From Eubacterium minutum ATCC 700079 (GTDB taxonomy: Bacteria; Bacillota; Clostridia; Peptostreptococcales; Anaerovoracaceae): DNA of 41,531 nt. The notes under the pieces were generated by a model. That model saw only the letters and a program-made list of their open reading frames with translations. It was not told the origin of the DNA and did not search any database. Shown here in pieces: positions 34,183-41,531 of this stretch; positions within the stretch are counted from its first letter, which is position 1, and each line of letters starts with the position of its first letter. A program made the position numbers and the translations under genes. Where the stretch lies: NCBI GenBank assembly GCA_003433295.1, contig CP016202.1:642807-684337 (forward strand), given 5' to 3'.

Positions 34183-34782
34183 CTAATACTGTTTTGTACC
34201 GAATATGCCAAACATAAACTTGTTCTTTATGATTTGAACATCTATAAATCCCGCCTCTCTCATATAGGTTCCAAGTTCTTCCGGTTTCCATGAAGTCATA
34301 TTGGGAATCATCTCTTCCCAACGCTTATCGGGATCTCCCGGATCATTGACGATAATAAACTTACCTCCTTCTTTCAAAACCCTTTTAATCTCTGCAAAAC
34401 ATTTACTCATATCCTTCCAAAAGTAGACTGTTTCAAATGCTGTGGCAAGATCAATAAAGTTGTCTTTAAAAGGGAGTTCATCCGCACTTCCTTTATAGAC
34501 TTCGCAACGTCTTCCAATATGTCTTTTGTTCACAGCTTTTGATTTTTCTACACTAACATCAGAAATATCAACACCGTATACCATGCCGTTGGCAGATTTA
34601 TCAAGCAGTCTTTTAATATTGAATCCTCCTCCGCATCCGATATCTACAATATTCCCTTCAGCAGGAACATCAAATTGTGTAAATGCCCATTTCGCCATGG
34701 GAGTATGCCCCCAGTTCATGCCTGAAAGCATCAACTTCCCGATTACTCCTTTAGGATTTCCAAAATTATCTTTGATCGCCAT
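34183..34782 (-). CDS. Class I SAM-dependent methyltransferase
   Basis: 199 residues with motif I IVDIGCGGGF near residues 45-54, the acidic residue of motif II (YGVDIS) and the post-motif ADELPFKDNFID. A Rossmann-fold methyltransferase of the UbiE/Methyltransf_11 type. The substrate is unknown; the neighbouring ATC-hydrolase-type enzyme and TetR regulator suggest a small-molecule modification or detoxification role. ATG at 34782 lies within the end of the TetR gene (17-nt overlap), so the two are coupled. Confidence 0.85.
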   Translation of the reverse strand: MAIKDNFGNPKGVIGKLMLSGMNWGHTPMAKWAFTQFDVPAEGNIVDIGCGGGFNIKRLLDKSANGMVYGVDISDVSVEKSKAVNKRHIGRRCEVYKGSADELPFKDNFIDLATAFETVYFWKDMSKCFAEIKRVLKEGGKFIIVNDPGDPDKRWEEMIPNMTSWKPEELGTYMREAGFIDVQIIKNKFMFGIFGTKQY

Positions 34783-35440
34783 TATGATTCTCCTTCCGCA
34801 TAAGTGTAATGATACCTACTTCATATATTCTCCCAATCATTTCCATGCACTGTATAATAGTTTCTCTTTTCTTATCTGAAAGAACAAGTCTGAACAGCGT
34901 TCTTATGTATCCGTCCATCAGGATTTCCATCGTCTGTTCTTTAATGAAATTTAAGGTTTTACCTTCAGCACTTTCTGCACTTTCTGCAGCTATATTAATC
35001 CCCGTCACATTCCTTCTTGCTATATTGTCAAGAAATCCTTCATACTTGGTTCCCTTTGCACAGTCAATAATCAGTTTTACAGCATCACGATCTGAAATTA
35101 GGACGTCTACAATCTTTGGAATATTTTTGTAATAGATGTCGCCCATATCGTAAAGACGTTTCTCTTTCGGTAGAGCCTGCATCTCATTTTGTATCTTATC
35201 AAGAATCTCCATCAACCGTTCCGCTACAGGATCGGTAAGAGCATAAAAAAGTTCTTCTTTTGAACTGAAGTATCCATATAACGCACCATGCGTATACCCC
35301 GCTTCTGAAGCAATTTTCCGAAGCGGTGCCGCTTGATAGCCATACTCGAGAAAAATTTTTCGTGCACTTTCAAGTAACAATTGTTTCGTTGCAAACTCTT
35401 CATGCCTTATCTGTTCTCCCGTTTCCATATCACGCTCCAT
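34766..35440 (-). CDS. TetR-family transcriptional regulator
   Basis: 224 residues. The N-terminal helix-turn-helix reads RKIASEAGYTHGALYGYFSSKEELF with the preceding LLLESARKIFLEYGYQ helix; the C-terminal part is helical and variable, as usual for ligand domains. The start may be at 35440 or at the ATG at 35428, which has the better GGAG site. It heads the operon with the methyltransferase and the hydrolase family gene. The palindrome at 35451-35473 over its promoter indicates self-repression. Confidence 0.85.
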   Translation of the reverse strand: MERDMETGEQIRHEEFATKQLLLESARKIFLEYGYQAAPLRKIASEAGYTHGALYGYFSSKEELFYALTDPVAERLMEILDKIQNEMQALPKEKRLYDMGDIYYKNIPKIVDVLISDRDAVKLIIDCAKGTKYEGFLDNIARRNVTGINIAAESAESAEGKTLNFIKEQTMEILMDGYIRTLFRLVLSDKKRETIIQCMEMIGRIYEVGIITLMRKENHNGDQR

Positions 35441-35450
35441 ACATTACCTA

Positions 35451-35497
35451 ACTATATTACTTAGTAATATAGTAATTTTTAATTCTCGTTTTGTCAA
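35451..35497 (-). promoter_or_regulatory. TetR promoter with overlapping palindromic operator
   Basis: Minus strand -35 TTGACA (35492-35497), 17-bp spacer, -10 TACTAT (35469-35474). A perfect palindrome, arms ACTATATTAC and GTAATATAGT around TTA, covers 35451-35473 and overlaps the -10, so repressor binding would block RNA polymerase. Confidence 0.78.
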
Positions 35498-35557
35498 GAA
35501 CAAAACTAAATATGTCTGTCATTTTTTTGAATACACTATTTATTTGTTTGTTGATCC

Positions 35558-37006
35558 TTATTTTTCGTTTCTAATTTTATCTAATTCCGTCATATTCTCA
35601 ACATCAATTATTTCAACTCCTTTTTCGTTAAGTTTCTTCCTGAATACAGCTATACCCAAATAAGCCATTATGATTGAAACGATTGGATTGACTAAGTTCA
35701 AAAATGCATATGGAAAATATGTAAAGGTACCCACACCTAAAGTCGCAGATTGATATGCTCCGCAACCATTCCATGGGAACATTGGCGACCATAGGGACCC
35801 TCCATCTTCCAATGTTCTGGACAAATAATATCTTTCCAACCCCATATCGTCATAAATCTTGTAGTACATTCTTCCGGGAATAATGTTTGCTAAATACTGA
35901 TCTGTCAATACGAAGTCGCATAAAATTCCTGTTACAATTGTGGTAGCAACTAAGCTTCCTACTGAATGAACAATCTTGATAATCTGTTCTAATATTACTT
36001 CCGTGAATTGAGCTTTTTCAAGTATTCCACCGAAGCAAAGGGCAAAAATAATCAATGAAATCGTCCACAACATATTGTTAACACCACCTCTGGTAATTAA
36101 CTTATCAACAACCTTAACTCCCGTTTCCCCAACATATCCATTCTGAAGCGCATCTAGAATACCATACAAGTTGACGTGCTGGAAAATCACCGCAAAAATA
36201 CACCCTACAAACGCCGCAAGCAACAATGAAGGAATAGCAGGGATCTTTTTGACAGCAGTTATCAATACGATGATTGGAGGAATGAACAACCATGGCGTAA
36301 TATTGAATTCCTTAGCCAGTGAGGATTTAATGACTTCAATATTTTCCAAATTTGCCGAAGAAGAATCAAAGCCAAGTCCAATAACTAAGTAAATAGTAAG
36401 AGCAATTATGAAGCTTGGAACAGTTGTGTACATCATTGATCTAACATGTTTGTAAAGATCAGTTTCAGCAGCTGCGGCTGCAACGTTAGTACTGTCTGAT
36501 AAAGGAGAAATCTTATCTCCAAAATATGCTCCGGAAATAACCATACCTGCTGTAATTGCAGGATCAATTCCAAGACCTGTACCGATTCCCATTAAGGCAA
36601 CACCTATCGTTCCACCTGAAGTCCAAGCACTTCCGGTAGCAACGGAAACGATTGCACATAATATGCAACCTGTAGGTAAGAAAAATTTAGGGGAAATAAG
36701 TTCCAGCCCATAATAAACCATGGCAGGAACAGAACCGCAAAGTACCCATGAACCAATTAGCATACCTACGCACATCACGATAATCAGCGCTTCAATTGCA
36801 CGATATACGCTGGTTAACATTCCATCCCTAATATCAGTCCAGGAACAACCTACCTTTAATGCCATTCCTGCGGCTAATATTGTGGAAATAACAATAGGTA
36901 TGTGCGGGTCTACCTTTAGCTTAACCATAGCTGTAACAATAATTACGGCCATGCCGATGATCGGTACTAAAGCTTCCCAAACTTTTGGTTTTCTTTCATT
37001 TTTCAT
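35558..37006 (-). CDS. nhaC: NhaC-family Na+/H+ antiporter
   Basis: 482 residues, about eleven to twelve transmembrane helices. The blocks SGAYFGDKISPLSDSTN and GILCDFVLTDQYLANIIPG are diagnostic for NhaC. Members exchange sodium for protons or for organic substrates (malate, lactate or amino-acid-like compounds). The ATG at 37006 has GGAGG eight bases upstream. It is preceded by a consensus sigma-54 promoter and by its probable activator and sensor genes. This suggests substrate-linked induction rather than plain pH homeostasis, so an organic-substrate antiport role deserves consideration. Confidence 0.88.
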   Translation of the reverse strand: MKNERKPKVWEALVPIIGMAVIIVTAMVKLKVDPHIPIVISTILAAGMALKVGCSWTDIRDGMLTSVYRAIEALIIVMCVGMLIGSWVLCGSVPAMVYYGLELISPKFFLPTGCILCAIVSVATGSAWTSGGTIGVALMGIGTGLGIDPAITAGMVISGAYFGDKISPLSDSTNVAAAAAETDLYKHVRSMMYTTVPSFIIALTIYLVIGLGFDSSSANLENIEVIKSSLAKEFNITPWLFIPPIIVLITAVKKIPAIPSLLLAAFVGCIFAVIFQHVNLYGILDALQNGYVGETGVKVVDKLITRGGVNNMLWTISLIIFALCFGGILEKAQFTEVILEQIIKIVHSVGSLVATTIVTGILCDFVLTDQYLANIIPGRMYYKIYDDMGLERYYLSRTLEDGGSLWSPMFPWNGCGAYQSATLGVGTFTYFPYAFLNLVNPIVSIIMAYLGIAVFRKKLNEKGVEIIDVENMTELDKIRNEK

Positions 37007-37084
37007 AGTAAAACCTCCTGATAATATAATTCCAAACACGCATAATACAATATGCAAAGCATTTAACTGACATAATACTAGTAC

Positions 37085-37099
37085 GCAAGTATTGTGCCA
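37085..37099 (-). promoter_or_regulatory. Sigma-54 (-24/-12) promoter of nhaC
   Basis: The minus-strand reading is TGGCACAATACTTGC: TGGCAC, five bases, TTGC, a full match to the -24/-12 core. It lies about 80 bp before the nhaC ATG. Upstream, arms CCGAAAA and TTTTTCGG around 37108-37144 form a dyad that could be the enhancer site, though it lies unusually near. Confidence 0.85.
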
Positions 37100-37150
37100 A
37101 CGTATTTTCCCGAAAAACCGGCAATTTCTATGTTGGATTTTCGGAATAAA

Positions 37151-37199
37151 CAAAAAAGAGGAAATAAATTTCCTGACTGCGGAAATTTATTTCCTCTTT
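37151..37199 (-). terminator. Rho-independent terminator of the sensor-activator operon
   Basis: A perfect 19-bp stem (arms AAAGAGGAAATAAATTTCC and its complement) with a 7-nt loop is followed on the minus strand by a run of T. It sits 14 nt after the activator stop and separates it from the sigma-54 promoter. Confidence 0.88.
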
Positions 37200-37213
37200 A
37201 ACTCCTAATAAAA

Positions 37214-38617
37214 TCACTCTTTGAGCTTTTCAACCCATTCTTTTAAATCGTAATCCGCGATTTTGTTCCTAAGTTGTCGGTTGCTGATACCTAACAGCAA
37301 GGATGCCCGGGTAAGATTCCCATTCGACTGTAGGATTTTCTCTTTAATATATTCTGCCTCAACTTTGCTCCTAACTTCCCGTAAGCTTCCGCACTTATTT
37401 TCATAGCCTGTAAGAATCGGAGTTTTCCGTGCCTCGCCGGTTTTATCTACAATGGGCAAATAATATTTTGCGTTTTCATATTCGATCCTGCCATTTTCTG
37501 ATAGAACTACCAGCCTTTCAATAATTGTCTTGAGTTCTCTTATATTTCCCGGATAGTGGTATTCCTTTAACACGTGTATGATGTTTTCATCTATGGTTTC
37601 AATGATTTTGCCGAATTTTGCTTCAGATTTCTTTATAAAGTATTTTATAAAGCTGTCTATATCTTCAGGACGTTCCCTTAAAGATGGAACGCATAAAACG
37701 ATTCCATTGATTCTATAAAGAAAATCCGCCCTAAACTCCTCTTTTTCAATCCGCTCATAGATATCTTTGTTGGTTGCTGAAATCAAGCGTATATCTACAT
37801 CAATTTTTTCGTTACCGCCAACTCTTTCAATCTGTTTATTCTCAATGACTCTCAGCAACTTTACCTGTGTATTTAGAGAAATATCAGCGATTTCATCTAA
37901 AAATAAAGTCCCTTGATTCGCAAGTTCAAACTTACCGATTTTCTTATTTATAGCACCGGTAAATGAACCCTTTTCGTGCCCGAAAAGCTCAGATTCCAGC
38001 ACGCCTTCAGAATATTCACGGCAATTAACCTCTAAAAATTCCTTGTCTTTTCTTAAACTTTTAGAGTGAATATACTTGGCTATTACTTCTTTCCCTACGC
38101 CTGATTCCCCTAAAATCAATACGGAAATATCGCTCCCCGCAATTTTGTCGCATGTTTCTAAAAGCTTATTATATGCATCATTTTTGGAGTCTAACAAGGC
38201 CGAAACTTTTCCATCTAAAATCTTAAGTTCTGAATCTCTGGCAGGAAATTTTTCTTCTAAGAACTTATTTATATCAAATATCAAACTTTCAGGGTTACTG
38301 CTCTTGATGAAATAATTATATGCGCCTATCTTTAAGGCTTCTACTGCCGTTTCTACTGTTCCGTATGCAGTTACCAAGATCACTCCAATTGCAGGATCAT
38401 ATTCTTTAATCCATTTTAATAACTGTATCCCTGTTTCTTCTTTCATTATTAAATCAGTTACTACAATTTCTATTGCCTCGGATTTAATTATTTTGATGAC
38501 CTCGCTGATACAAGAAGCAGTATGAACCTTGTAACCCTTTTCTTGTAAAATAAGGGAAAGCATTTCTCTATAATCCCTCATATCATCCACAACCAAGATT
38601 TCATGTTTATCTTTCAT
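37214..38617 (-). CDS. NtrC-family sigma-54-dependent response regulator
   Basis: 467 residues: receiver domain at 1-118 (ILVVDDMRD, and VVTDLIMKE with the phosphorylated Asp), an AAA+ domain with Walker A GESGVGKE, the sigma-54 contact loop written GSFTGA (a tolerated variant of GAFTGA), Walker B FLDEIADI, and a C-terminal Fis-type helix-turn-helix (LTRASLLLGISNRQLRNKI). It should activate the nhaC promoter at 37085-37099. The ATG at 38617 follows GGGGAAAT. It overlaps the kinase gene by 11 nt. Confidence 0.92.
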   Translation of the reverse strand: MKDKHEILVVDDMRDYREMLSLILQEKGYKVHTASCISEVIKIIKSEAIEIVVTDLIMKEETGIQLLKWIKEYDPAIGVILVTAYGTVETAVEALKIGAYNYFIKSSNPESLIFDINKFLEEKFPARDSELKILDGKVSALLDSKNDAYNKLLETCDKIAGSDISVLILGESGVGKEVIAKYIHSKSLRKDKEFLEVNCREYSEGVLESELFGHEKGSFTGAINKKIGKFELANQGTLFLDEIADISLNTQVKLLRVIENKQIERVGGNEKIDVDIRLISATNKDIYERIEKEEFRADFLYRINGIVLCVPSLRERPEDIDSFIKYFIKKSEAKFGKIIETIDENIIHVLKEYHYPGNIRELKTIIERLVVLSENGRIEYENAKYYLPIVDKTGEARKTPILTGYENKCGSLREVRSKVEAEYIKEKILQSNGNLTRASLLLGISNRQLRNKIADYDLKEWVEKLKE

Positions 38618-40634
38618 ATTTCCCCATTTCAAAGTCTAAAAATATATTGAATTTAGTACCTACACCTACAGTACTGTCTACTGAAATATCACCGTTAAAT
38701 TTTCTGACTTCATTATACACTAAATATAAACCCAGACCGCTGCCGGAATCAATATCCTTAGTAGTATAAAAGGGTTCAAAAATTGATTCTAAATTGCTGT
38801 TTGGAATGCCACAGCCATTGTCAGAAACCGTGAGTTCAAGTGAGCTTTCTTCAGCTGAAATTTCCAGGGTAATAATATTATCACTATCCTCTTTTTCAAA
38901 AGAATCAATAGCATTTTCGATTAGGTTAATCAAAATAATATTGATAGATTCTACATTTATTTCCACAAACTTGTTCCCTTTGTGCTTAAAATCCAGGTGT
39001 ACATTTTTAGCCTTTAATTTCGGTGCCATTAAAGTTACAGTATTTTTAACTAAGATTAGAATATCTTCCTTTACATATCTATCCATTGTGGGCTTGGAGA
39101 AACTTAACAAATGTTCAATTAAATTGTTTATCCTGTTAACGGAATTTTCCATCATAGAGATTGCTCTATTTTTGGATTCCTTAGACATATCCATTTTTAT
39201 TAAATAAAGACCGTTTCTAATGATGCCCAGGGGATTTCTTATTTCATGAGATAATCCTACGGAGAGTTGTCCCATAGCCATCATCTTATTTTCCTGATGC
39301 AACTTTCTTTCGACAATCAGTTTTTCCGTAACATCATCTATACTTAAAACTTTGAGATTCCCACTTTTTGAAATATATGGCGATATTTTAACATTGTAAC
39401 ATCTATTATTACAAATGCTTACAAAATTAGTATTGGAAACTGATGAGAAATCCGAATTCGTCATTTTTTCTTTCAGTATTTCATTTAGTCCTCTTATACT
39501 AAAAATATCCTTATCTGTTAAGGTCTTTTCATCATCAGTAATTAAAGAAAGAAGAGCTTTATTATACTCTATTATCTTTGCATTGATATCCACAATTAGC
39601 AAGGCTGTATTTAGATTATTTAATATTAAACTTATATTCTCTTTCGCATTGGAAATCTCTTTGGTTTTTTCTTTAACGTTTTTTTTGAGGAGATAATTCC
39701 AAACATACAAGCTTCCGGCAATTAAAATCATGATTAGGGCTATGTTTATAAAAGCGCTGTACTCAATTCCTTCGCCTCGAATGGATTCAGAAATGCCAAA
39801 CCATTTCTGTTGAACTTTAGATACAATATTATTTTTTTTAGTTTGCAGAATCCCCTTGTTCAAAACGGATAGAAGCGCCTTATTACCCTTGTTTACAGCT
39901 AATACTACATCTTTTTCATATAGTAATTCTACATTATATTTCTTGGTTTCATAAAGATCAAACTCTTTCCAATAATTGGAAACCACCACTTCATCACCTA
40001 TGGCGCCGTCAACTTCACCACTTTGCAAGAGTTTCAATACCATTTTAGTATTATCCACATATACGAATTTAGCCGGCTTAAAGTTATGTTTTCTCAAGAG
40101 TTCCTTAATATATTCTTCTGCCAAATCTCCTTTAGGAATGGCTAAAGTTTTGCCTCCTAAATCATCTGCTCTCAAGCCGGAAAATTTCTTTTTAGAAGAA
40201 ATAATTACCGTCTTCAGTCTATATATTGGAATTGATAAATCAAATTCCGTCGCTCTGACTTCACTTGGAAACATGTCACAAACATCTATTTTTTTCTTCC
40301 TTAAATTTTCTACTAAATCATAGAAGGGATACATTTTAATGTTTATAGGTGTTTCCGTTTCCAGTGATAAGTAATTGGCGTAATCAACTATTAATCCGGT
40401 GTACTCTTTTTTGTCTTTATCAAAATAGGAAATTGGAGGTGCAGTAATATCTGATCCTAGTTGGATCACACCGTGTTTTTTTAAATATGCTCGCTCCTCC
40501 TTAGTAATCGGTGAAGAATATTTTAAGTAGGTAATTAAATTTGTACCAAATTGAATTACCACAATTTGATTATAAAAAATCACAATCACTATCAGTGCAA
40601 CAAAAATTAAGAGGAATCTCCTGAAAATTTTCAC
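38607..40634 (-). CDS. Histidine kinase with solute-binding sensor domain
   Basis: 675 residues from the GTG at 40634, which has GGGGAG eight bases upstream (a TTG at 40661 is less likely). N-terminal helix at about 4-20, an extracytoplasmic family-3 solute-binding-like domain at about 48-281, a second helix near 294-314, then a PAS domain around 340-440. The phosphoacceptor is His463 in GLSHEIRNPLG, followed by an ATPase domain with GSGLGLYLV. Family-3 domains usually bind amino acids or similar small acids, so the signal is probably such a ligand. Partner of the NtrC-type activator. Confidence 0.9.
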   Translation of the reverse strand: MKIFRRFLLIFVALIVIVIFYNQIVVIQFGTNLITYLKYSSPITKEERAYLKKHGVIQLGSDITAPPISYFDKDKKEYTGLIVDYANYLSLETETPINIKMYPFYDLVENLRKKKIDVCDMFPSEVRATEFDLSIPIYRLKTVIISSKKKFSGLRADDLGGKTLAIPKGDLAEEYIKELLRKHNFKPAKFVYVDNTKMVLKLLQSGEVDGAIGDEVVVSNYWKEFDLYETKKYNVELLYEKDVVLAVNKGNKALLSVLNKGILQTKKNNIVSKVQQKWFGISESIRGEGIEYSAFINIALIMILIAGSLYVWNYLLKKNVKEKTKEISNAKENISLILNNLNTALLIVDINAKIIEYNKALLSLITDDEKTLTDKDIFSIRGLNEILKEKMTNSDFSSVSNTNFVSICNNRCYNVKISPYISKSGNLKVLSIDDVTEKLIVERKLHQENKMMAMGQLSVGLSHEIRNPLGIIRNGLYLIKMDMSKESKNRAISMMENSVNRINNLIEHLLSFSKPTMDRYVKEDILILVKNTVTLMAPKLKAKNVHLDFKHKGNKFVEINVESINIILINLIENAIDSFEKEDSDNIITLEISAEESSLELTVSDNGCGIPNSNLESIFEPFYTTKDIDSGSGLGLYLVYNEVRKFNGDISVDSTVGVGTKFNIFLDFEMGKYER

Positions 40635-40765
40635 GTTCTTTCTCCCCGAAATATGACTCAAACAAAAATTATTAATCGTTTTCTACAGTAATACTCATAT
40701 GCATATATTCTACGACATGGATTTAAAATTTTCCATAGATGCATTAAATGATGTATAAGAAGAAC

Positions 40766-41531
40766 TGGGGTGCGGACATTTTTTGGACAGCCTAAGCGGC
40801 TAATCCAATGATCCGTCTGTACTCTATAGGGATCAAATAACCTAATGATTTTTTGATTCTTTTTTCGTTATACCGGTGTAGATACTCATCTAACTTCTGT
40901 ATGAACTCTTCTATGGTTGTATCTTTCCAATCTTGGTTGTAGAAGAATTCGTTCTTTACTCTGCCGAATAGCCCTTCACATGCCGCATTGTCGGGAGAAA
41001 GATATACCTTGCCGGCGGGGATTGAAAACTTACTGATATCCGATAAAAGCAATTTATACGGATCATCGCTGTGAAAATCTCTTTCCACTCTATTTGGCAC
41101 TGCCGGTGTGATTTCTCCCTTATATGAGTTATATTTCCCCGCTTTTTTACTTTCATCTCTTCTTCTTTCATGAGCCTTCGAACAATCTTTTCTGATATCC
41201 CTATCCCTATTTTCTTAAGTTCTGCATGAATCCTCCTATATCCATACCTGCTCCGGATGTCTTTGAAAATCCTTTTTATTTCAATGCGTACAAGAGCGTA
41301 TTTGTCCTCTCTTGCTCTCGCATTGACCTGATAGTAGTAGCTACTTGTTGATAGTTCCATCATCCTCAGCATTTTCGGTAGCGGGTACTTGTTTTTCATG
41401 GCGTCGATCACCGCTACCTTTTCCCTGTTTTTCAGGTTTCTGCGGTCGGCGCCGGGGTCTTTTTTTAATATATTAAGTGTCTCCTTTAGGATATCCACTT
41501 CCATCTGTAGCTCATACATCTGATCGTGCAG
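40766..41531. mobile_element. IS3-family insertion sequence, partial, runs off the right edge
   Basis: One end lies near 40766, with TGGGGTGCGGACA next to the transposase 3' end and a TTTTTTGGACAG run typical of IS3/IS150-type termini. The transposase reading frame fills the rest to the window edge. The other end, terminal repeat and target duplication are outside the window. Confidence 0.7.
40792..41519 (-). pseudogene. IS3-family transposase, frameshifted and internally deleted
   Basis: The upstream part (41519 down to about 41140) reads as HTH_21 and the linker of an IS3 OrfB protein. The downstream part (from about 41150) reads in the -1 frame as the integrase core: KYNSYKGEITPAVPN, SDISKFSIPAGKVYLSP, then directly DNAACEGLFGRVKNE. 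In intact relatives some 65-70 residues containing the second catalytic aspartate lie between KVYLSP and the SPDNAACEG block. They are missing, with SP as apparent junction homology. First Asp (SDIS) and the final Glu remain. The frame change occurs at A AAA AAG, a known slippery heptamer, but the deletion makes this copy inactive in any case. Confidence 0.82.

Overview
The window looks like chromosome from a low-to-mid GC anaerobic Firmicute, probably a Clostridia-class commensal. The clues are hydroxylamine reductase, a polyferredoxin with a CD1871A-type partner, an LPXTG pilus with class C sortases, an NhaC antiporter under sigma-54 control, and Gram-positive Shine-Dalgarno sequences with frequent GTG and TTG starts. 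The species cannot be fixed from the sequence. All recognised genes lie on the minus strand, so transcription runs from high to low coordinates. There is no rRNA, tRNA, CRISPR array or prophage that I can see.

From the left edge: 1-2905 carries the 5' part of a D-serine dehydratase gene, a TM1586-type nitroreductase and an AI-2E family membrane protein. 2906-4780 is a small accessory patch. It holds two unknown or poorly known small genes (an 84-residue membrane protein and a secreted DUF2712-like protein), two diverged copies of one promoter plus leader, and a 33-bp tandem repeat. 4781-6500 is a redox cluster (TlpA-like lipoprotein, CD1871A-type peptide, membrane polyferredoxin). 6663-12582 holds a small HesB-like protein and a Vex/Vnc-like module of two FtsX-type permeases, an ATPase, a response regulator and a histidine kinase. 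The same 19-bp direct-repeat box precedes both the permease operon and the redox operon, which suggests one regulon.

12721-21030 is a sortase-dependent pilus operon: SpaH/EbpB-type backbone, two class C sortases, a minor pilin, a von Willebrand tip protein and an AraC regulator. 21333-25733 contains hcp with a perfect palindrome at the activator position, a Crp/Fnr regulator, a cation diffusion facilitator and an OhrR-like redox repressor with its own promoter and operator. 25848-28668 is a pterin operon in the order queD, folE2, folP, folK. It has no folB, and the QueD homologue has the CExxHGH motif associated with a FolB bypass, so it probably serves both folate and queuosine.

28801-33401 holds brnQ, rarA, a hotdog thioesterase and a polysaccharide deacetylase. 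33533-35497 is a self-contained TetR, methyltransferase and ATC-hydrolase-family operon with a palindrome over its promoter. 35558-40634 is an NhaC transporter behind a consensus sigma-54 promoter, preceded by an NtrC-type activator and a histidine kinase with a solute-binding sensor domain. The right edge is a decayed IS3-family element.

Several intergenic gaps carry unrelated short tandem repeats (33, 20, 36 and 12 bp units). Two of them overlap promoter or leader sequence. Gene boundaries were chosen by Shine-Dalgarno placement; functions rest on motif and family recognition by eye, with no database search.
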